Assembly (NCBI GenBank): GCA_020720185.1
Contig: DYPB01000014.1
Span: forward strand, 1-18,378
Source: Flavobacterium psychrophilum
GTDB lineage: Bacteria > Bacteroidota > Bacteroidia > Flavobacteriales > Flavobacteriaceae
Direction: 5' to 3'
DNA: 18,378 nucleotides
Shown: positions 1-7,311 of the stretch, one piece after another
Layout of the letters: each line of letters opens with the position of its first letter
How positions within the stretch are numbered: the stretch's first letter is position 1
The notes under the pieces: generated by a model
The model's input: only the letters and a program-made list of their open reading frames with translations
The model's database searches: none
What the model was told of the DNA's origin: nothing
Made by a program: the position numbers and the translations under genes

Positions 1-2252
1 TAATCTCTTGTAAAAACAAACTTTTTATCGCCTTGTACAAAAGTCATTTCTGTTTTTGTTTGATTAAATGAAACTTCAATTGGAGCTCCTGGTATTTTAA
101 ATTTATCAATACCAATATTTTCTAAAGGAAACTTTCCTTGACCAACTGCTTCACCATTTAAAACACCTGCTTCATCTGTAAAAATAATTTTGAATGGTAA
201 TTCTTTGCTCGAAAAAGTTCCTAAATATCCATCTAAAATCACATCTTTTTCTAATGTACTTTTTACTGCTGTCCAAACATTATTATCTGAATTTATATCA
301 GGAAAAACATGATTTGGGTCAATGGTAATACTTTCTATTTCTTCGGTTGTATTGGTTTTAAAAGTCCAAGATACATTTCGCTCCCAAATTTCGACTGGCA
401 ATTTCATTGTAGATACTGTTCCTGATTTTGCTTTTATTTCTAAAATTACTGGCATTGGCATTTTTTCTAAATTATCAATAGTAATAACCGCACCATTTTT
501 TGGATCATTTTTTAGATATTTTACACTATTAATAGATTGATCAAACTGCCAATTATTAATAATCCAAGCTCTCCAAAACCAATTCAAATCTTCGCCAGAA
601 ACATTTTCCATTGTTCTAAAAAAGTCGTCCGGAGTAGGATGTTTAAACGCCCATCTTTCTGTGTATGTTCTAAATGCGTAGTCAAATCGTTCTTTTCCAA
701 GTATTTGCTCACGCAACATTGTCAGACCTAATCCTGGTTTGTAATATGCTAAAAAGCCCATATTATCTTCTTTAAATCCGTCTGGTGCAGTATATACTGG
801 TTCCATTTCTGGATTTGTTAAAATTGGTGCGAATCCGTGCATATCGGTTACTGGTGCTTTATATTCGCCGTTATTAAAATCTTCGGCAGATAATGAATTG
901 ATAAAAGTATTAAAACCTTCGTCCATCCAAGCAAATAATCGCTCGTTAGACCCTACAATCATAGGGAACCAAGCATGTCCAAATTCATGATCCGTAACTC
1001 CCCAAAGGTCGGCGTTTTTGTCAGTATATTTACAAAAAACAATTCCTGGGTATTCCATTCCGCCTTCATTTCCTGCAACATTTGTAGCGGCTGGATAAGG
1101 ATATTCAAACCATCGTTTTGAATAATTTTCTATTGATGTTTTCGTATATTCTGTTGCTCTTGCCCAAGCGTCATTACCATTACTTTCAATTGGATAAGCT
1201 GAAATTGCTAATGATTTTTTACCCGATGGTAGATTTATTTTTGCGGCATCGATAATAAATGAGGCAGACGATGCAAAAGCTACATCTCTAGCATTTTTGA
1301 TATTAAATTTCCAAGTTAAAGTTGATTTTCCTGAAGGACGAGAATTTGCATTGGTAATTTCATCCGATTTACGAATCATAACGGTTTTATCGCTATTTTT
1401 TGCCTCATTCCATCTTTTCAGTTGCTCGGCAGTATAAACATCTGCTGGATTTAATAACTCTCCTGAACAAACCACAATATGATTTGAAGGTGCTGTAATG
1501 GCTACATCAAAATTTCCATATTCCAAATAAAATTCCCCAGCTCCCATATAAGGTAATGTATTCCAACCCTTTACATCGTCATAAACGCACATTCTAGGAT
1601 ACCACTGGGCAACGGTAAATATCTTTCCGTTTTTCGTGTCTTGTATTCCCATTCTATCCGAACCATAAATTGGTGAGGTAAATGAGAAATTAATTTTTAC
1701 TTTTAATGAAGCTCCATTTGCATTTAATTCTTGTGGTAAAATTATTTGCATTCTGGTATCTGTTATGGTATATTTTGCTTCTTTCTCAACTTGTTTTCCG
1801 TTGATTGTTGAAACAATTTTTAGTGATTTTATATTAAATCCACCATCAAATTCCTGTCCTTTTGCTCCGTTTCTGCTTCCATTCATTGGAATAACTGAAT
1901 TTCCTCGAGAGTCTTTTTTGAATAAATTTTGATCCAATTGCATCCACAAAAAAGATAATTTATCGGGGCTGTTATTAGTGTATGTTAAAACTTCTGTACC
2001 TGATATTTCATTCGTTTTGTCATTCAAATTTGCGTTAAGAACATAATCTGCACGATTTTGCCAATATTTAGCACCAGGTTGCCCACTTGCTGATCGGGTT
2101 TCGCTGGCATTTTTTGTGTAAAATCCTGGTGCAAATGCATCATGATAATTGTATTTTGAAATTGATTTGGTTGTTTTTTCTTGAGCGTTTGTTGCAAAAA
2201 TTACTGCAAAAACACTTAAAAATAGTAGGGTTTTGTTAAAAATGTTTTTCAT
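1..2252 (-). CDS. M1 family metallopeptidase, secreted (3' end beyond window)
   Basis: Zinc-dependent aminopeptidase of the M1 (gluzincin) family. It probably trims peptides from the N-terminus outside the cytoplasm. The frame is open from the ATG at 2252 to the window edge (750 codons), so the C-terminus is not visible. The N-terminus is a signal peptide (residues 1-23, hydrophobic [12 protein letters not shown] ending TNAQ). The exopeptidase motif is GGMEYP (Glu400), the zinc motif is HEFGH (His422, Glu423, His426; bases 975-989), and the third zinc ligand is Glu445 in WMDEGF, exactly 18 residues after His426. This is the classic HExxH-x18-E spacing. GGMEYP instead of GxMEN marks the bacterial subgroup commonly annotated as 'M1 family metallopeptidase'. 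The peptide substrate is not predictable, and a C-terminal secretion-sorting domain cannot be judged. No clear TANNTTTG box is seen upstream. The family call is very secure. Confidence 0.93.
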   Translation of the reverse strand, partial: MKNIFNKTLLFLSVFAVIFATNAQEKTTKSISKYNYHDAFAPGFYTKNASETRSASGQPGAKYWQNRADYVLNANLNDKTNEISGTEVLTYTNNSPDKLSFLWMQLDQNLFKKDSRGNSVIPMNGSRNGAKGQEFDGGFNIKSLKIVSTINGKQVEKEAKYTITDTRMQIILPQELNANGASLKVKINFSFTSPIYGSDRMGIQDTKNGKIFTVAQWYPRMCVYDDVKGWNTLPYMGAGEFYLEYGNFDVAITAPSNHIVVCSGELLNPADVYTAEQLKRWNEAKNSDKTVMIRKSDEITNANSRPSGKSTLTWKFNIKNARDVAFASSASFIIDAAKINLPSGKKSLAISAYPIESNGNDAWARATEYTKTSIENYSKRWFEYPYPAATNVAGNEGGMEYPGIVFCKYTDKNADLWGVTDHEFGHAWFPMIVGSNERLFAWMDEGFNTFINSLSAEDFNNGEYKAPVTDMHGFAPILTNPEMEPVYTAPDGFKEDNMGFLAYYKPGLGLTMLREQILGKERFDYAFRTYTERWAFKHPTPDDFFRTMENVSGEDLNWFWRAWIINNWQFDQSINSVKYLKNDPKNGAVITIDNLEKMPMPVILEIKAKSGTVSTMKLPVEIWERNVSWTFKTNTTEEIESITIDPNHVFPDINSDNNVWTAVKSTLEKDVILDGYLGTFSSKELPFKIIFTDEAGVLNGEAVGQGKFPLENIGIDKFKIPGAPIEVSFNQTKTEMTFVQGDKKFVFTRD

Positions 2253-2349
2253 TTTGATTAGATTTTTAGATTAATATTTGATATTAGTGTACTATTTTTA
2301 AATTTGTTACATCAATTACAAAAAAACAAAAAATATTTTAAATTTTAGC

Positions 2350-2357
2350 TATTTTTG
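2350..2357 (+). promoter_or_regulatory. Bacteroidota -7 box (TATTTTTG) for the mutarotase gene
   Basis: TATTTTTG fits the TANNTTTG -7 consensus and lies 13 nt before the ATG at 2371. No TTG is found 17-23 nt upstream, so the -33 part is missing or weak. Confidence 0.4.
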
Positions 2358-2370
2358 CAAGAAAAATTTT

Positions 2371-3222
2371 ATGAGTTATAGCATTAAAAATGAATACTTA
2401 ACGGCAACAATAAACCCGATTGGAGCAGAGTTAATATCCTTAAAATCAGATGCGAAAAATTATATTTGGGATATTGATTTGAATTTTTGGAACAAAACTT
2501 CTCCTATTTTATTTCCAATAGTTGGCAAATTAAAAAACGAAAGTTATACTTTTAATGATAAAAAGTATTCGTTGTCAAGACACGGTTTTGCTCGAAATTT
2601 TGAGTTTGAAGTTGTTCAATTTCATGAAAGTTCTATCGTTTTTTCATTACAATCAAATGAGGAGACCAAAGAAAATTATCCATTTGATTTTGAGTTACAA
2701 ATTGGATATTTTTTAAATGAAAAATCATTGAAAGTTACTTACAAAGTTATTAATAAAAACGATTTTCAAATGCCCTTTTCGATAGGTGGACATCCTGCTT
2801 TTTCGTTACCAAATAATTTCAATAATTATAGTTTAGAATTTGAAAAACAAGAAATATTATATAATTATTCTCTTGAAAATGAATTGCTTACTAATAATTT
2901 TGAATCTATTGAATTAATAAATAAAAAGCTTTTTCTTAGCTACTCTTTATTTGAAAAAGACGCATTAATTTTTAAATCAATACTGTCAAAAAAAGTAACC
3001 ATTTTTGAAAAAGACAAACCATATATAACTGTTCATTTTAATAATTTTCCTAGCCTTGGAATTTGGACAAAAATTGATGCTCCTTTTTTATGTATTGAGC
3101 CTTGGTTTGGATATGCCGATAATGAAAATAACAACGGAAATATTAGTCAAAAAGAAGGAATTATCTTGCTAGAAAAAGATAAAGAATTTGATTGTCAATA
3201 TATTATAGAAATAAATTTATAA
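2371..3222 (+). CDS. Aldose 1-epimerase / galactose mutarotase-like protein (LacX type)
   Basis: Member of the galactose mutarotase-like superfamily, which interconverts the alpha and beta anomers of aldoses in the cytoplasm. At 283 aa it is shorter than classical GalM (about 340 aa) and resembles the LacX/YeaD-like subgroup. Catalytic positions are visible: His71 in SRHGFARN, His141 in GGHPAF (the usual acid) and Glu243 in CIEPWFGYAD (the usual base). No signal peptide is present. It is divergent from the M1 peptidase gene and stands alone, so the sugar is not indicated by context. Subgroup members can act on sugar phosphates, so the exact substrate is open. The ATG follows an A-rich leader without Shine-Dalgarno, as elsewhere in this window. 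Confidence 0.88.
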   Translation: MSYSIKNEYLTATINPIGAELISLKSDAKNYIWDIDLNFWNKTSPILFPIVGKLKNESYTFNDKKYSLSRHGFARNFEFEVVQFHESSIVFSLQSNEETKENYPFDFELQIGYFLNEKSLKVTYKVINKNDFQMPFSIGGHPAFSLPNNFNNYSLEFEKQEILYNYSLENELLTNNFESIELINKKLFLSYSLFEKDALIFKSILSKKVTIFEKDKPYITVHFNNFPSLGIWTKIDAPFLCIEPWFGYADNENNNGNISQKEGIILLEKDKEFDCQYIIEINL

Positions 3223-3224
3223 TT

Positions 3225-3362
3225 CGTAATTTGGGTTTAATTAAAGGGTTTTACAAAAAAATGGTTATATATAAAGAGGCACATTTAATTGAGAATGGAT
3301 TTTATGACGGAAAATTTTTAGACACCGTTATTTATTCATTATTAAAACGAAATTTTAAGTAA
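3225..3362 (+). pseudogene. C-terminal remnant of a RimJ/RimL-type GNAT acetyltransferase
   Basis: The frame open from about 3225 contains an ATG at 3261 and ends at the TAA at 3360-3362. From residue 4 of that small ORF it reads like the extreme C-terminus of a GNAT N-acetyltransferase: YKEAHLIENGFYDGKF followed by LDTVIYSLLK. Family members end similarly (KEGhlrEn.f.dGk..D.iiYslLk). Only this last segment exists. The acetyl-CoA-binding R/QxxGxG/A region and the rest of the fold (over 100 residues) are absent upstream, where the mutarotase gene sits. It overlaps the stop of the minus-strand VF530 gene. I read it as the tail of a gene removed by deletion; a translated 33-aa peptide cannot be excluded. 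Confidence 0.6.
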
Positions 3363-3570
3363 ATTTTGAAACTGATTTAATATACAAATCCTCAACTTTT
3401 TTTCTTGCCCAATCTGTTTTTCGCAAAAAGGTTAAACTTGATTTTACAGATGGATTATCGGTAAAGCATTTAATATTTATTAAGGCTCCAAGAGTGTCAA
3501 ATCCATAATAATCAACAAGTTGCTCAACAATTTTTTGCAGTGTTATTCCGTGAAGTGGATTGTTATTCAT
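3355..3570 (-). CDS. VF530 / DUF2132 family small protein
   Basis: A 71-aa protein matching the VF530 (DUF2132) family along its whole length. The hallmarks NNPLHGITL near the N-terminus, [18 protein letters not shown] in the middle and [10 protein letters not shown] near the end are all present. The family is small, all-helical and widespread in bacteria. The Vibrio fischeri member has a structure and has been proposed to bind DNA, but no cellular role is established. Its ATG overlaps the end of the preceding 48-aa gene by 8 nt (ATGAATAA), so the two are probably translationally coupled. It is the last gene of a three-gene overlapping cluster on the minus strand. Confidence 0.88.
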   Translation of the reverse strand: MNNNPLHGITLQKIVEQLVDYYGFDTLGALINIKCFTDNPSVKSSLTFLRKTDWARKKVEDLYIKSVSKFT

Positions 3571-3709
3571 TTGAATTGCTTTGATTAAATTTTTTTACAA
3601 TTTCTTTCAGTTTTTCTTTCCGTAACAACTTGGCTTGCTTTGCTTTATTCTGTTCTTTATGCAGTTTATCGTTGTGTATTTTAATGTTTTTTTCGTTATT
3701 TCGTCCCAT
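3563..3709 (-). CDS. 48-aa lysine-rich small protein, function unknown
   Basis: A small ORF (ATG at 3709, TAA at 3563-3565) bridges the 185-aa gene and the VF530 gene. It overlaps the first by 14 nt and the second by 8 nt. The peptide begins [16 protein letters not shown], continues [18 protein letters not shown] and ends [14 protein letters not shown]. It is strongly basic, with about one residue in four Lys or Arg, has no hydrophobic segment, and is probably one long helix. I do not recognise a family. The case for a real gene is the lack of any gap between its neighbours without it, the ATG-TAA overlaps typical of coupled translation, and the Lys/Glu/Gln helix composition rather than random AT-rich translation. 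Confidence 0.6.
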   Translation of the reverse strand: MGRNNEKNIKIHNDKLHKEQNKAKQAKLLRKEKLKEIVKKFNQSNSNE

Positions 3710-4253
3710 AAATTTCTTTTTTAATTTCGTCTAATGTTTTTTCAGTAAAAATTAATTCATTTACAATATTTTCTCTCAATTTATCAATACAATCAAACTC
3801 AAAATAATTTGCCCAATTGGACAAGTTTAGAATATTTCTCGCCTGTTTAATTCTCTTTTTTGTTTCAGATGAAGTTCGTAAAACAGCTTTTCCGTCATAA
3901 TTTGGATTCAATTTGTGTTGATAATTGACTGTTTTTTTATCCAAATTATAGGCTAAATAATATAATTTATCAACATCATTATCTGGTAAAAAGTCAGTAA
4001 ATTTAGCAAATCCTAATTTGAATTTGCTGTCCGAAGTAATTGTTTCAGAGGATTCTAATCGCCATTTACTATTTGCCAATCGACCCCAATGGTTTGATAA
4101 TCTGTACATTCCATCGTTCGAATAAAAATATTTACTTTCCGATTGACTTGTATAACTTAATTCTAAATTATTGATTTCTGAAATTGGTTTTTCTTCAAAA
4201 ATGCAAAAGGTTTTTTTGAACGAATTTGATTTTGGAATATTTTTTTTTTGCAT
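3696..4253 (-). CDS. Hypothetical protein, 185 aa
   Basis: Unrecognised soluble protein. The frame is open upstream to an ATG at 4322 (208 aa). That start would run across the divergent gene's start and promoter and would add a low-complexity, AT-driven stretch, so I prefer the ATG at 4253, beginning MQKKNIPKSNSFKKTF. Visible features, numbered from that start: an aromatic central part with YRLSNHWGRLANSKWRL (about residues 50-66) and GFAKFTDFLPDNDVDKLYYL, and a basic helical C-terminal half (SSETKKRIKQARNILNLSNW). There are no membrane segments. It starts the minus-strand cluster with the 48-aa peptide and VF530, and its stop overlaps the peptide gene by 14 nt. No function is proposed. Confidence 0.75.
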   Translation of the reverse strand: MQKKNIPKSNSFKKTFCIFEEKPISEINNLELSYTSQSESKYFYSNDGMYRLSNHWGRLANSKWRLESSETITSDSKFKLGFAKFTDFLPDNDVDKLYYLAYNLDKKTVNYQHKLNPNYDGKAVLRTSSETKKRIKQARNILNLSNWANYFEFDCIDKLRENIVNELIFTEKTLDEIKKEIYGTK

Positions 4254-4256
4254 AAG

Positions 4257-4264
4257 CAAATATA
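4257..4264 (-). promoter_or_regulatory. -7 box (TATATTTG) for the minus-strand cluster
   Basis: On the minus strand TATATTTG fits TANNTTTG and lies only 3 nt before the preferred ATG at 4253. The transcript would then start at or next to the ATG, so it would be leaderless or nearly so. No TTG lies at the usual -33 distance. Confidence 0.4.
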
Positions 4265-4291
4265 CATATATAATAGGTAGAATTAAAATCA

Positions 4292-4299
4292 TAAATTTG
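4292..4299 (+). promoter_or_regulatory. -7 box (TAAATTTG) for the 72-aa gene
   Basis: TAAATTTG fits TANNTTTG and lies 14 nt before the ATG at 4314. It is back to back with the minus-strand box at 4257-4264, within a 60-bp divergent region. Confidence 0.42.
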
Positions 4300-4313
4300 C
4301 AAAAAAAATAAAA

Positions 4314-4532
4314 ATGATACAAAAAGGAATTTATACTGGAATTATAGAAAAAGACGCAAATGGAAATTTTTTCTGTGGCGAATTTTTATTAGATTATAAA
4401 ACCGTCGCTGCAAATTTTAAAGCGGGAGATAAAATAACCATCAAAACAATTATTGAAAATCCGAGCGATATTTCGTACAAAGTATATCCAAAGAAATCTA
4501 AAAACTTTGCACTTTTTAATTTAAAACCATAA
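4314..4532 (+). CDS. Hypothetical protein, 72 aa
   Basis: A small soluble protein that I do not recognise. It begins MIQKGIYTGIIEKDANGNFF and continues with alternating hydrophobic and charged residues (AGDKITIKTIIENP, ISYKVYPKKSKNFALFNL). This pattern suggests a compact all-beta fold, perhaps a small barrel of the OB or SH3 kind; that is inference from residue pattern only. There is no signal peptide or membrane segment. It has its own -7 box 14 nt upstream, an A-rich leader, and diverges from the 185-aa gene. Coding status is supported by the promoter, normal residue composition and TAA stop. Confidence 0.65.
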   Translation: MIQKGIYTGIIEKDANGNFFCGEFLLDYKTVAANFKAGDKITIKTIIENPSDISYKVYPKKSKNFALFNLKP

Positions 4533-4560
4533 ATTGATTTTTATTTTTATAAAAAAAGAT

Positions 4561-4568
4561 TACTTTTG
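4561..4568 (+). promoter_or_regulatory. -7 box (TACTTTTG) for the J/KTSC gene
   Basis: TACTTTTG fits TANNTTTG. A TTG at 4534-4536 lies 24 nt upstream, just outside the usual 17-23 nt spacer. It leaves a 67-nt leader before the ATG at 4636. Confidence 0.4.
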
Positions 4569-4635
4569 CACAAAATTTATAGGTTTTTGGTGTCAAATAA
4601 AATTATTAGACTGGAAGACAGATAGTTAAAAAAAT

Positions 4636-5076
4636 ATGAAGAAAATAGTAGAATACAGAAAACTGTTAGATGTAGATAAAACAGTAGCCTTAAAAGAATT
4701 AAAAACCATTTACAGAAATGTAATGAAAGATTCTCATCCTGATAAGTTTTCAGGAGATGAGGAGGGATTAAAAGTTGCAGAAGAGAAGAGTAAATTAATT
4801 ATTGAAGCTTATCATTTTTTAGTTAGTATTAATCCCGAAACAATCACACAAAATAAACCAGAATATAATGAAACAATAGCAAATTCAACTATTGATGATT
4901 ATAAATTTGTAGACGGAAGACTAATTGTAAACTTTGCAAATGGTAGTGTTTATGAATATATTAGCGTTCCAAAAGCAATTTATATAAAAATGGTAAATGC
5001 AGATTCTCCCACTCGATTTGCAAAAAGACATATTTTTAATAATTATCCTTACAGAAAATCAATAAATCAAGATTAA
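4636..5076 (+). CDS. J-domain protein with C-terminal KTSC domain
   Basis: A 146-aa cytoplasmic protein in two parts. Residues 5-65 form a DnaJ-type J domain: helix II is rich in Lys/Arg (LKTIYRNVMKDS), the HPD motif is at residues 34-36 (SHPDKF) and helix III follows (KSKLIIEAYHFL). Residues 77-140 fit the KTSC domain: FVDGRLIVNFANGSVYEYISVP, then IYIKMVNADSPTRFAKRHIFNNYPY, the usual G-x-x-Y-x-Y-x-x-VP pattern. The J domain should stimulate ATP hydrolysis by an Hsp70 (DnaK). The KTSC part, also found at the end of some lysyl-tRNA synthetases, may be a substrate or ligand module. No zinc fingers or CTD substrate domains are present, so this is a specialised class C co-chaperone. It is a single gene with its own -7 box. 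Confidence 0.85.
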   Translation: MKKIVEYRKLLDVDKTVALKELKTIYRNVMKDSHPDKFSGDEEGLKVAEEKSKLIIEAYHFLVSINPETITQNKPEYNETIANSTIDDYKFVDGRLIVNFANGSVYEYISVPKAIYIKMVNADSPTRFAKRHIFNNYPYRKSINQD

Positions 5077-5091
5077 TTTCAAAAAAATAAA

Positions 5092-5099
5092 TACATTTG
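5092..5099 (+). promoter_or_regulatory. -7 box (TACATTTG) for the DUF4369 lipoprotein gene
   Basis: TACATTTG fits TANNTTTG and lies 20 nt before the ATG at 5120. No convincing -33 TTG is seen. Confidence 0.42.
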
Positions 5100-5119
5100 T
5101 ACCCTAACATAAAATAAAA

Positions 5120-5884
5120 ATGAAAAAAACATTATTAATACTTACAATCGCTGCAACAATTTTATCATGTAGTAAGGTAAAAAAAGGAGAATTTTTAATT
5201 GAAGGAACTGCAAAAGGAATTGCAGATGGTAAAACCGTTATTTTGCAAAAACCTGATGAAATGATGGGATTAGTTGCAATAGATACTGTAAAAATCAAAG
5301 ACGGGAAATTTGAAATAAAAGGAAAAATTGAAGAGCCAGCAATTTATACGCTACAAGTTCAAGATTCAGATGGACAAATTCCATTAATTGTTGAAAACGA
5401 AGCAGTTACTGTTGCTGTTGATAAGGATTCTGTTCAAAATTCAAAAGTAGGCGGTTCTTATAATAATGAAGAGTTTACAAAATTCAATCAAGATATGAAA
5501 GTAGCTCAAAAGACTTTCGTAGCACAAGACAAAGCATTTAGAGAAAAGAACAAAGCTGATATTGCCTCATTGCAAACAAATCAAAACCCAGAAATTTTGG
5601 CTAGATTAAATGCTGAATATAGTAAAATTCAAGAAGGAGCTCAAAAAGTTTCAAAAGAAAGAATGACAACTTATGCAGATTCACACCCAAAATCTTTTAT
5701 TTCTGTTTTAATCATTGAAGGTATGTTCAAATCTCCTGATGTTGATTTTGAAAAAGCTAAAAAAATGTACAACAATTTAGAAGAGGATTTGAAAAAAACA
5801 AAAGCTGGTAAATCAGTAAAAACAATTATTGATGGTTATAAAAAGCCACAACCTACAACTGCAACATCAAAAGCAGGACAATGA
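5120..5884 (+). pseudogene. DUF4369 lipoprotein, N-terminal half of an interrupted TlpA-like thiol-disulfide protein
   Basis: The N-terminus is a lipoprotein signal with lipobox ILSC (Cys17), so the product would be anchored outside the inner membrane. Residues about 22-115 match DUF4369 (FLIEGTAKGIADGKTVILQK, then IDTVKIKDGKFEIKGKIEEP). A Lys-rich helical linker follows, with HPKSFISVLIIEGMF typical of this family. In related proteins of about 370-390 aa a TlpA/AhpC-type thioredoxin domain follows directly. Here the frame stops at TGA 5882-5884 after SKAGQ, and the expected continuation (NDFTAKTPAGKLLSLKEV) resumes in the same frame right after it. A 254-aa lipoprotein lacking the redox domain could still be made. 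The gene is therefore most likely inactivated or split by a nonsense mutation, barring sequencing error or stop read-through. Confidence 0.8.
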
Positions 5885-6292
5885 CTGACTACTAATGATT
5901 TTACAGCAAAAACACCTGCTGGTAAATTATTGTCATTGAAAGAAGTAGTAAGTAAAATTACAATCATAGATTTTTGGGCCTCATGGTGTGCTCCTTGTAG
6001 AGCTGAAAATCCAAATATGGTAAAAATATATACCGAATTTCATTCCAAAGGATTAAATATTATTGGAGTTTCATTAGACGACGATGACTTAAAATGGAAA
6101 AATGCAATTCGTAAAGACAAATTAATTTGGAATCAAGTTTCAACATTAAAAGGTTGGGATTGTCCTGTTGCAAAACAATATGGTGTAGATGCAATACCTG
6201 CAACATTCGTTATTGATGCAAATGGAAATATAGTTGCCAAAGGATTACATGGCGACGAATTAAGAAAGAAAATTGCAGAATTATTAAAATAA
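5885..6292 (+). pseudogene. TlpA-like thioredoxin domain, C-terminal half of the interrupted gene
   Basis: This continues the frame of the upstream lipoprotein directly after its TGA. It carries a complete thioredoxin-fold redox domain: NDFTAKTPAGK (first strand), then IDFWASWCAPCRAENP with the active-site CAPC (Cys290 and Cys293 if numbered from 5120), NIIGVSLDDDD, GWDCPVAKQYGVDAIPATFV with the cis-proline after Ile, and a Lys/Glu-rich last helix. No ATG in this frame precedes the CAPC. Separate translation would need a TTG at 5930 or similar, giving about 120 aa with no export signal. It is therefore best read as the severed second half of a periplasmic thiol-disulfide oxidoreductase. Independent expression as a cytoplasmic thioredoxin-like protein is the less likely option. 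Normal stop TAA. Confidence 0.75.
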
Positions 6293-6321
6293 TTTTAAAT
6301 TATTTTGTAACCTCTATTTTA

Positions 6322-6402
6322 GGGGAGATACTCAAGCGGCCAACGAGGGCAGACTGTAAATCTGCTGTGTGAACTTCGCAGGTTCGAATCCTGCTCTCCC
6401 CA
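6322..6402 (+). tRNA. tRNA-Tyr (GTA anticodon)
   Basis: A full cloverleaf can be folded. The acceptor stem is GGGGAGA (6322-6328) with TCTCCCC (6395-6401), followed by discriminator A. The D arm is CTC...GAG, the anticodon stem GCAGA/TCTGC encloses loop CTGTAAA with anticodon GTA at 6356-6358, an extended variable arm contains TGTGTGAACTTC, and the T arm is GCAGG-TTCGAAT-CCTGC. The long variable arm and GTA identify tyrosine. CCA is not encoded. It starts 29 nt after the upstream stop codon. Confidence 0.97.
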
Positions 6403-6404
6403 CT

Positions 6405-6459
6405 TTATAATAAAAAACACGAATTAAGATAAAATCTTAATTCGTGTTTTTTATTATAA
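6405..6459. terminator. Bidirectional terminator, 26-bp perfect hairpin
   Basis: Perfect inverted repeat: the arm at 6405-6430 pairs base for base with 6434-6459 around a 3-nt loop (AAA). The core is AACACGAATTAAGAT with its complement, and A/T tracts form the outer stem, so each strand ends in a U run. It lies 2 nt after tRNA-Tyr and 15 nt past the stop of the convergent SIMPL gene, so it can end both transcripts. Confidence 0.88.
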
Positions 6460-6474
6460 ATTTTAAAATATTCT

Positions 6475-7167
6475 TTATTCCAAAATAAAACCTACACTAA
6501 CATTTACAACAATTTCTATTTGCCCTGCAGCAATAGTTTCTTGCGGGCCATTATTCATACTATCAGCCATCATAGCTTTTGTTGCATACATAATTGGTTG
6601 TGGGTTGTAACCTTGGGAATTATCAGTAATAGTTATTGCTTTTCCAACTTTTTGACCTAAAACCGACACAAAATCTTCCGCCTTCAGTTTAGCATCTTTA
6701 ACTGCTAATTTTCTACAATCTGACTGAATTTGAGTTAATTTAGACGATTTAAACTGAACATTATCAATTCTGTTTACTCCTGTATTTACTAAACCCTCCA
6801 TTAAAACATCGTATTTCAACAAATCTTTTAGGAAAATATCAAGTGTTTGACTCGCCATATAATTGTGCTTCTTTTTCTCATAATCATAATTAGGGTTCAA
6901 TGAAATTCGCTGTGTTTGATAATCTTCCTTTGGTAAATTCATACTCTTTATAAATTTCAAAACGGCATCCATTTTTGTATCATTCTCTTTTTTTACATCA
7001 ACAGCATTACTACCTTTAGATTCTATTGATATTGAGATACTTACTTGGTCTGGAACAACCTTAATTTTACCTTCTCCTGATACATTAATCATCGGAATTG
7101 GTTTAACTTCTTGTGCATTTGTAAACATTGCAAACATTGTAATTAGAATTAATACTGACTTTTTCAT
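6475..7167 (-). CDS. SIMPL domain-containing protein (DUF541)
   Basis: A 230-aa exported protein. A signal peptide (MKKSVLILITMFAMFTNAQ) is followed by the SIMPL/DUF541 domain over nearly all the rest. It opens with the typical IPMINVSGEGKIKVVPDQVS, runs through the SKGSNAVDVKKENDTKMDAVL helix, has LNPNYDYEKKKHNY and a SQTLDIFLKDL strand, and ends with IEIVVNVSVGFILE. The family is named from a mouse protein linked to IRAK signalling. Bacterial members such as BP26 are periplasmic or outer-membrane-associated oligomers whose biochemical activity is unclear, with stress tolerance suggested for some. The gene stands alone and is convergent with tRNA-Tyr, sharing its hairpin terminator. Confidence 0.9.
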   Translation of the reverse strand: MKKSVLILITMFAMFTNAQEVKPIPMINVSGEGKIKVVPDQVSISISIESKGSNAVDVKKENDTKMDAVLKFIKSMNLPKEDYQTQRISLNPNYDYEKKKHNYMASQTLDIFLKDLLKYDVLMEGLVNTGVNRIDNVQFKSSKLTQIQSDCRKLAVKDAKLKAEDFVSVLGQKVGKAITITDNSQGYNPQPIMYATKAMMADSMNNGPQETIAAGQIEIVVNVSVGFILE

Positions 7168-7244
7168 CTTAAAAATTTTTAATTTATTATATCTTTATTA
7201 TAACAAAAATTATGCCATTTTTTTATATATAGATAAACTTTATG

Positions 7245-7252
7245 CAAATGTA
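7245..7252 (-). promoter_or_regulatory. Possible -7 box (TACATTTG) for the SIMPL gene
   Basis: On the minus strand TACATTTG fits TANNTTTG and would leave a 77-nt leader before the ATG at 7167. No -33 TTG is found at the right distance. It lies back to back with the -7 box of the divergent acyltransferase gene. Confidence 0.3.
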
Positions 7253-7285
7253 ATTTTTAATTCGTTATTTTTAATTGAATAAATT

Positions 7286-7293
7286 TATCTTTG
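7286..7293 (+). promoter_or_regulatory. -7 box (TATCTTTG) for the acyltransferase gene
   Basis: TATCTTTG fits TANNTTTG and lies 18 nt before the ATG at 7312. There is no clear -33 element. Confidence 0.42.
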
Positions 7294-7311
7294 CTTTAAA
7301 TTTAAAATACA

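Noticed and set aside
322..731. Two short plus-strand frames of 72 and 64 aa.
   Set aside because: They lie fully antisense to the M1 peptidase, whose motifs prove the minus strand codes.
4254..4322. Longer N-terminus (208 aa) for the minus-strand unknown protein, with an apparent membrane helix.
   Set aside because: The extension is a translation of AT-rich promoter DNA and would overlap the divergent gene's start. The ATG at 4253 fits the gene layout better.
5882..5884. Selenocysteine at the TGA in the thioredoxin-like gene.
   Set aside because: The TGA lies in the linker between domains, not at a redox cysteine, the CAPC is intact downstream, and no obvious stem-loop of the selenocysteine-insertion type follows.
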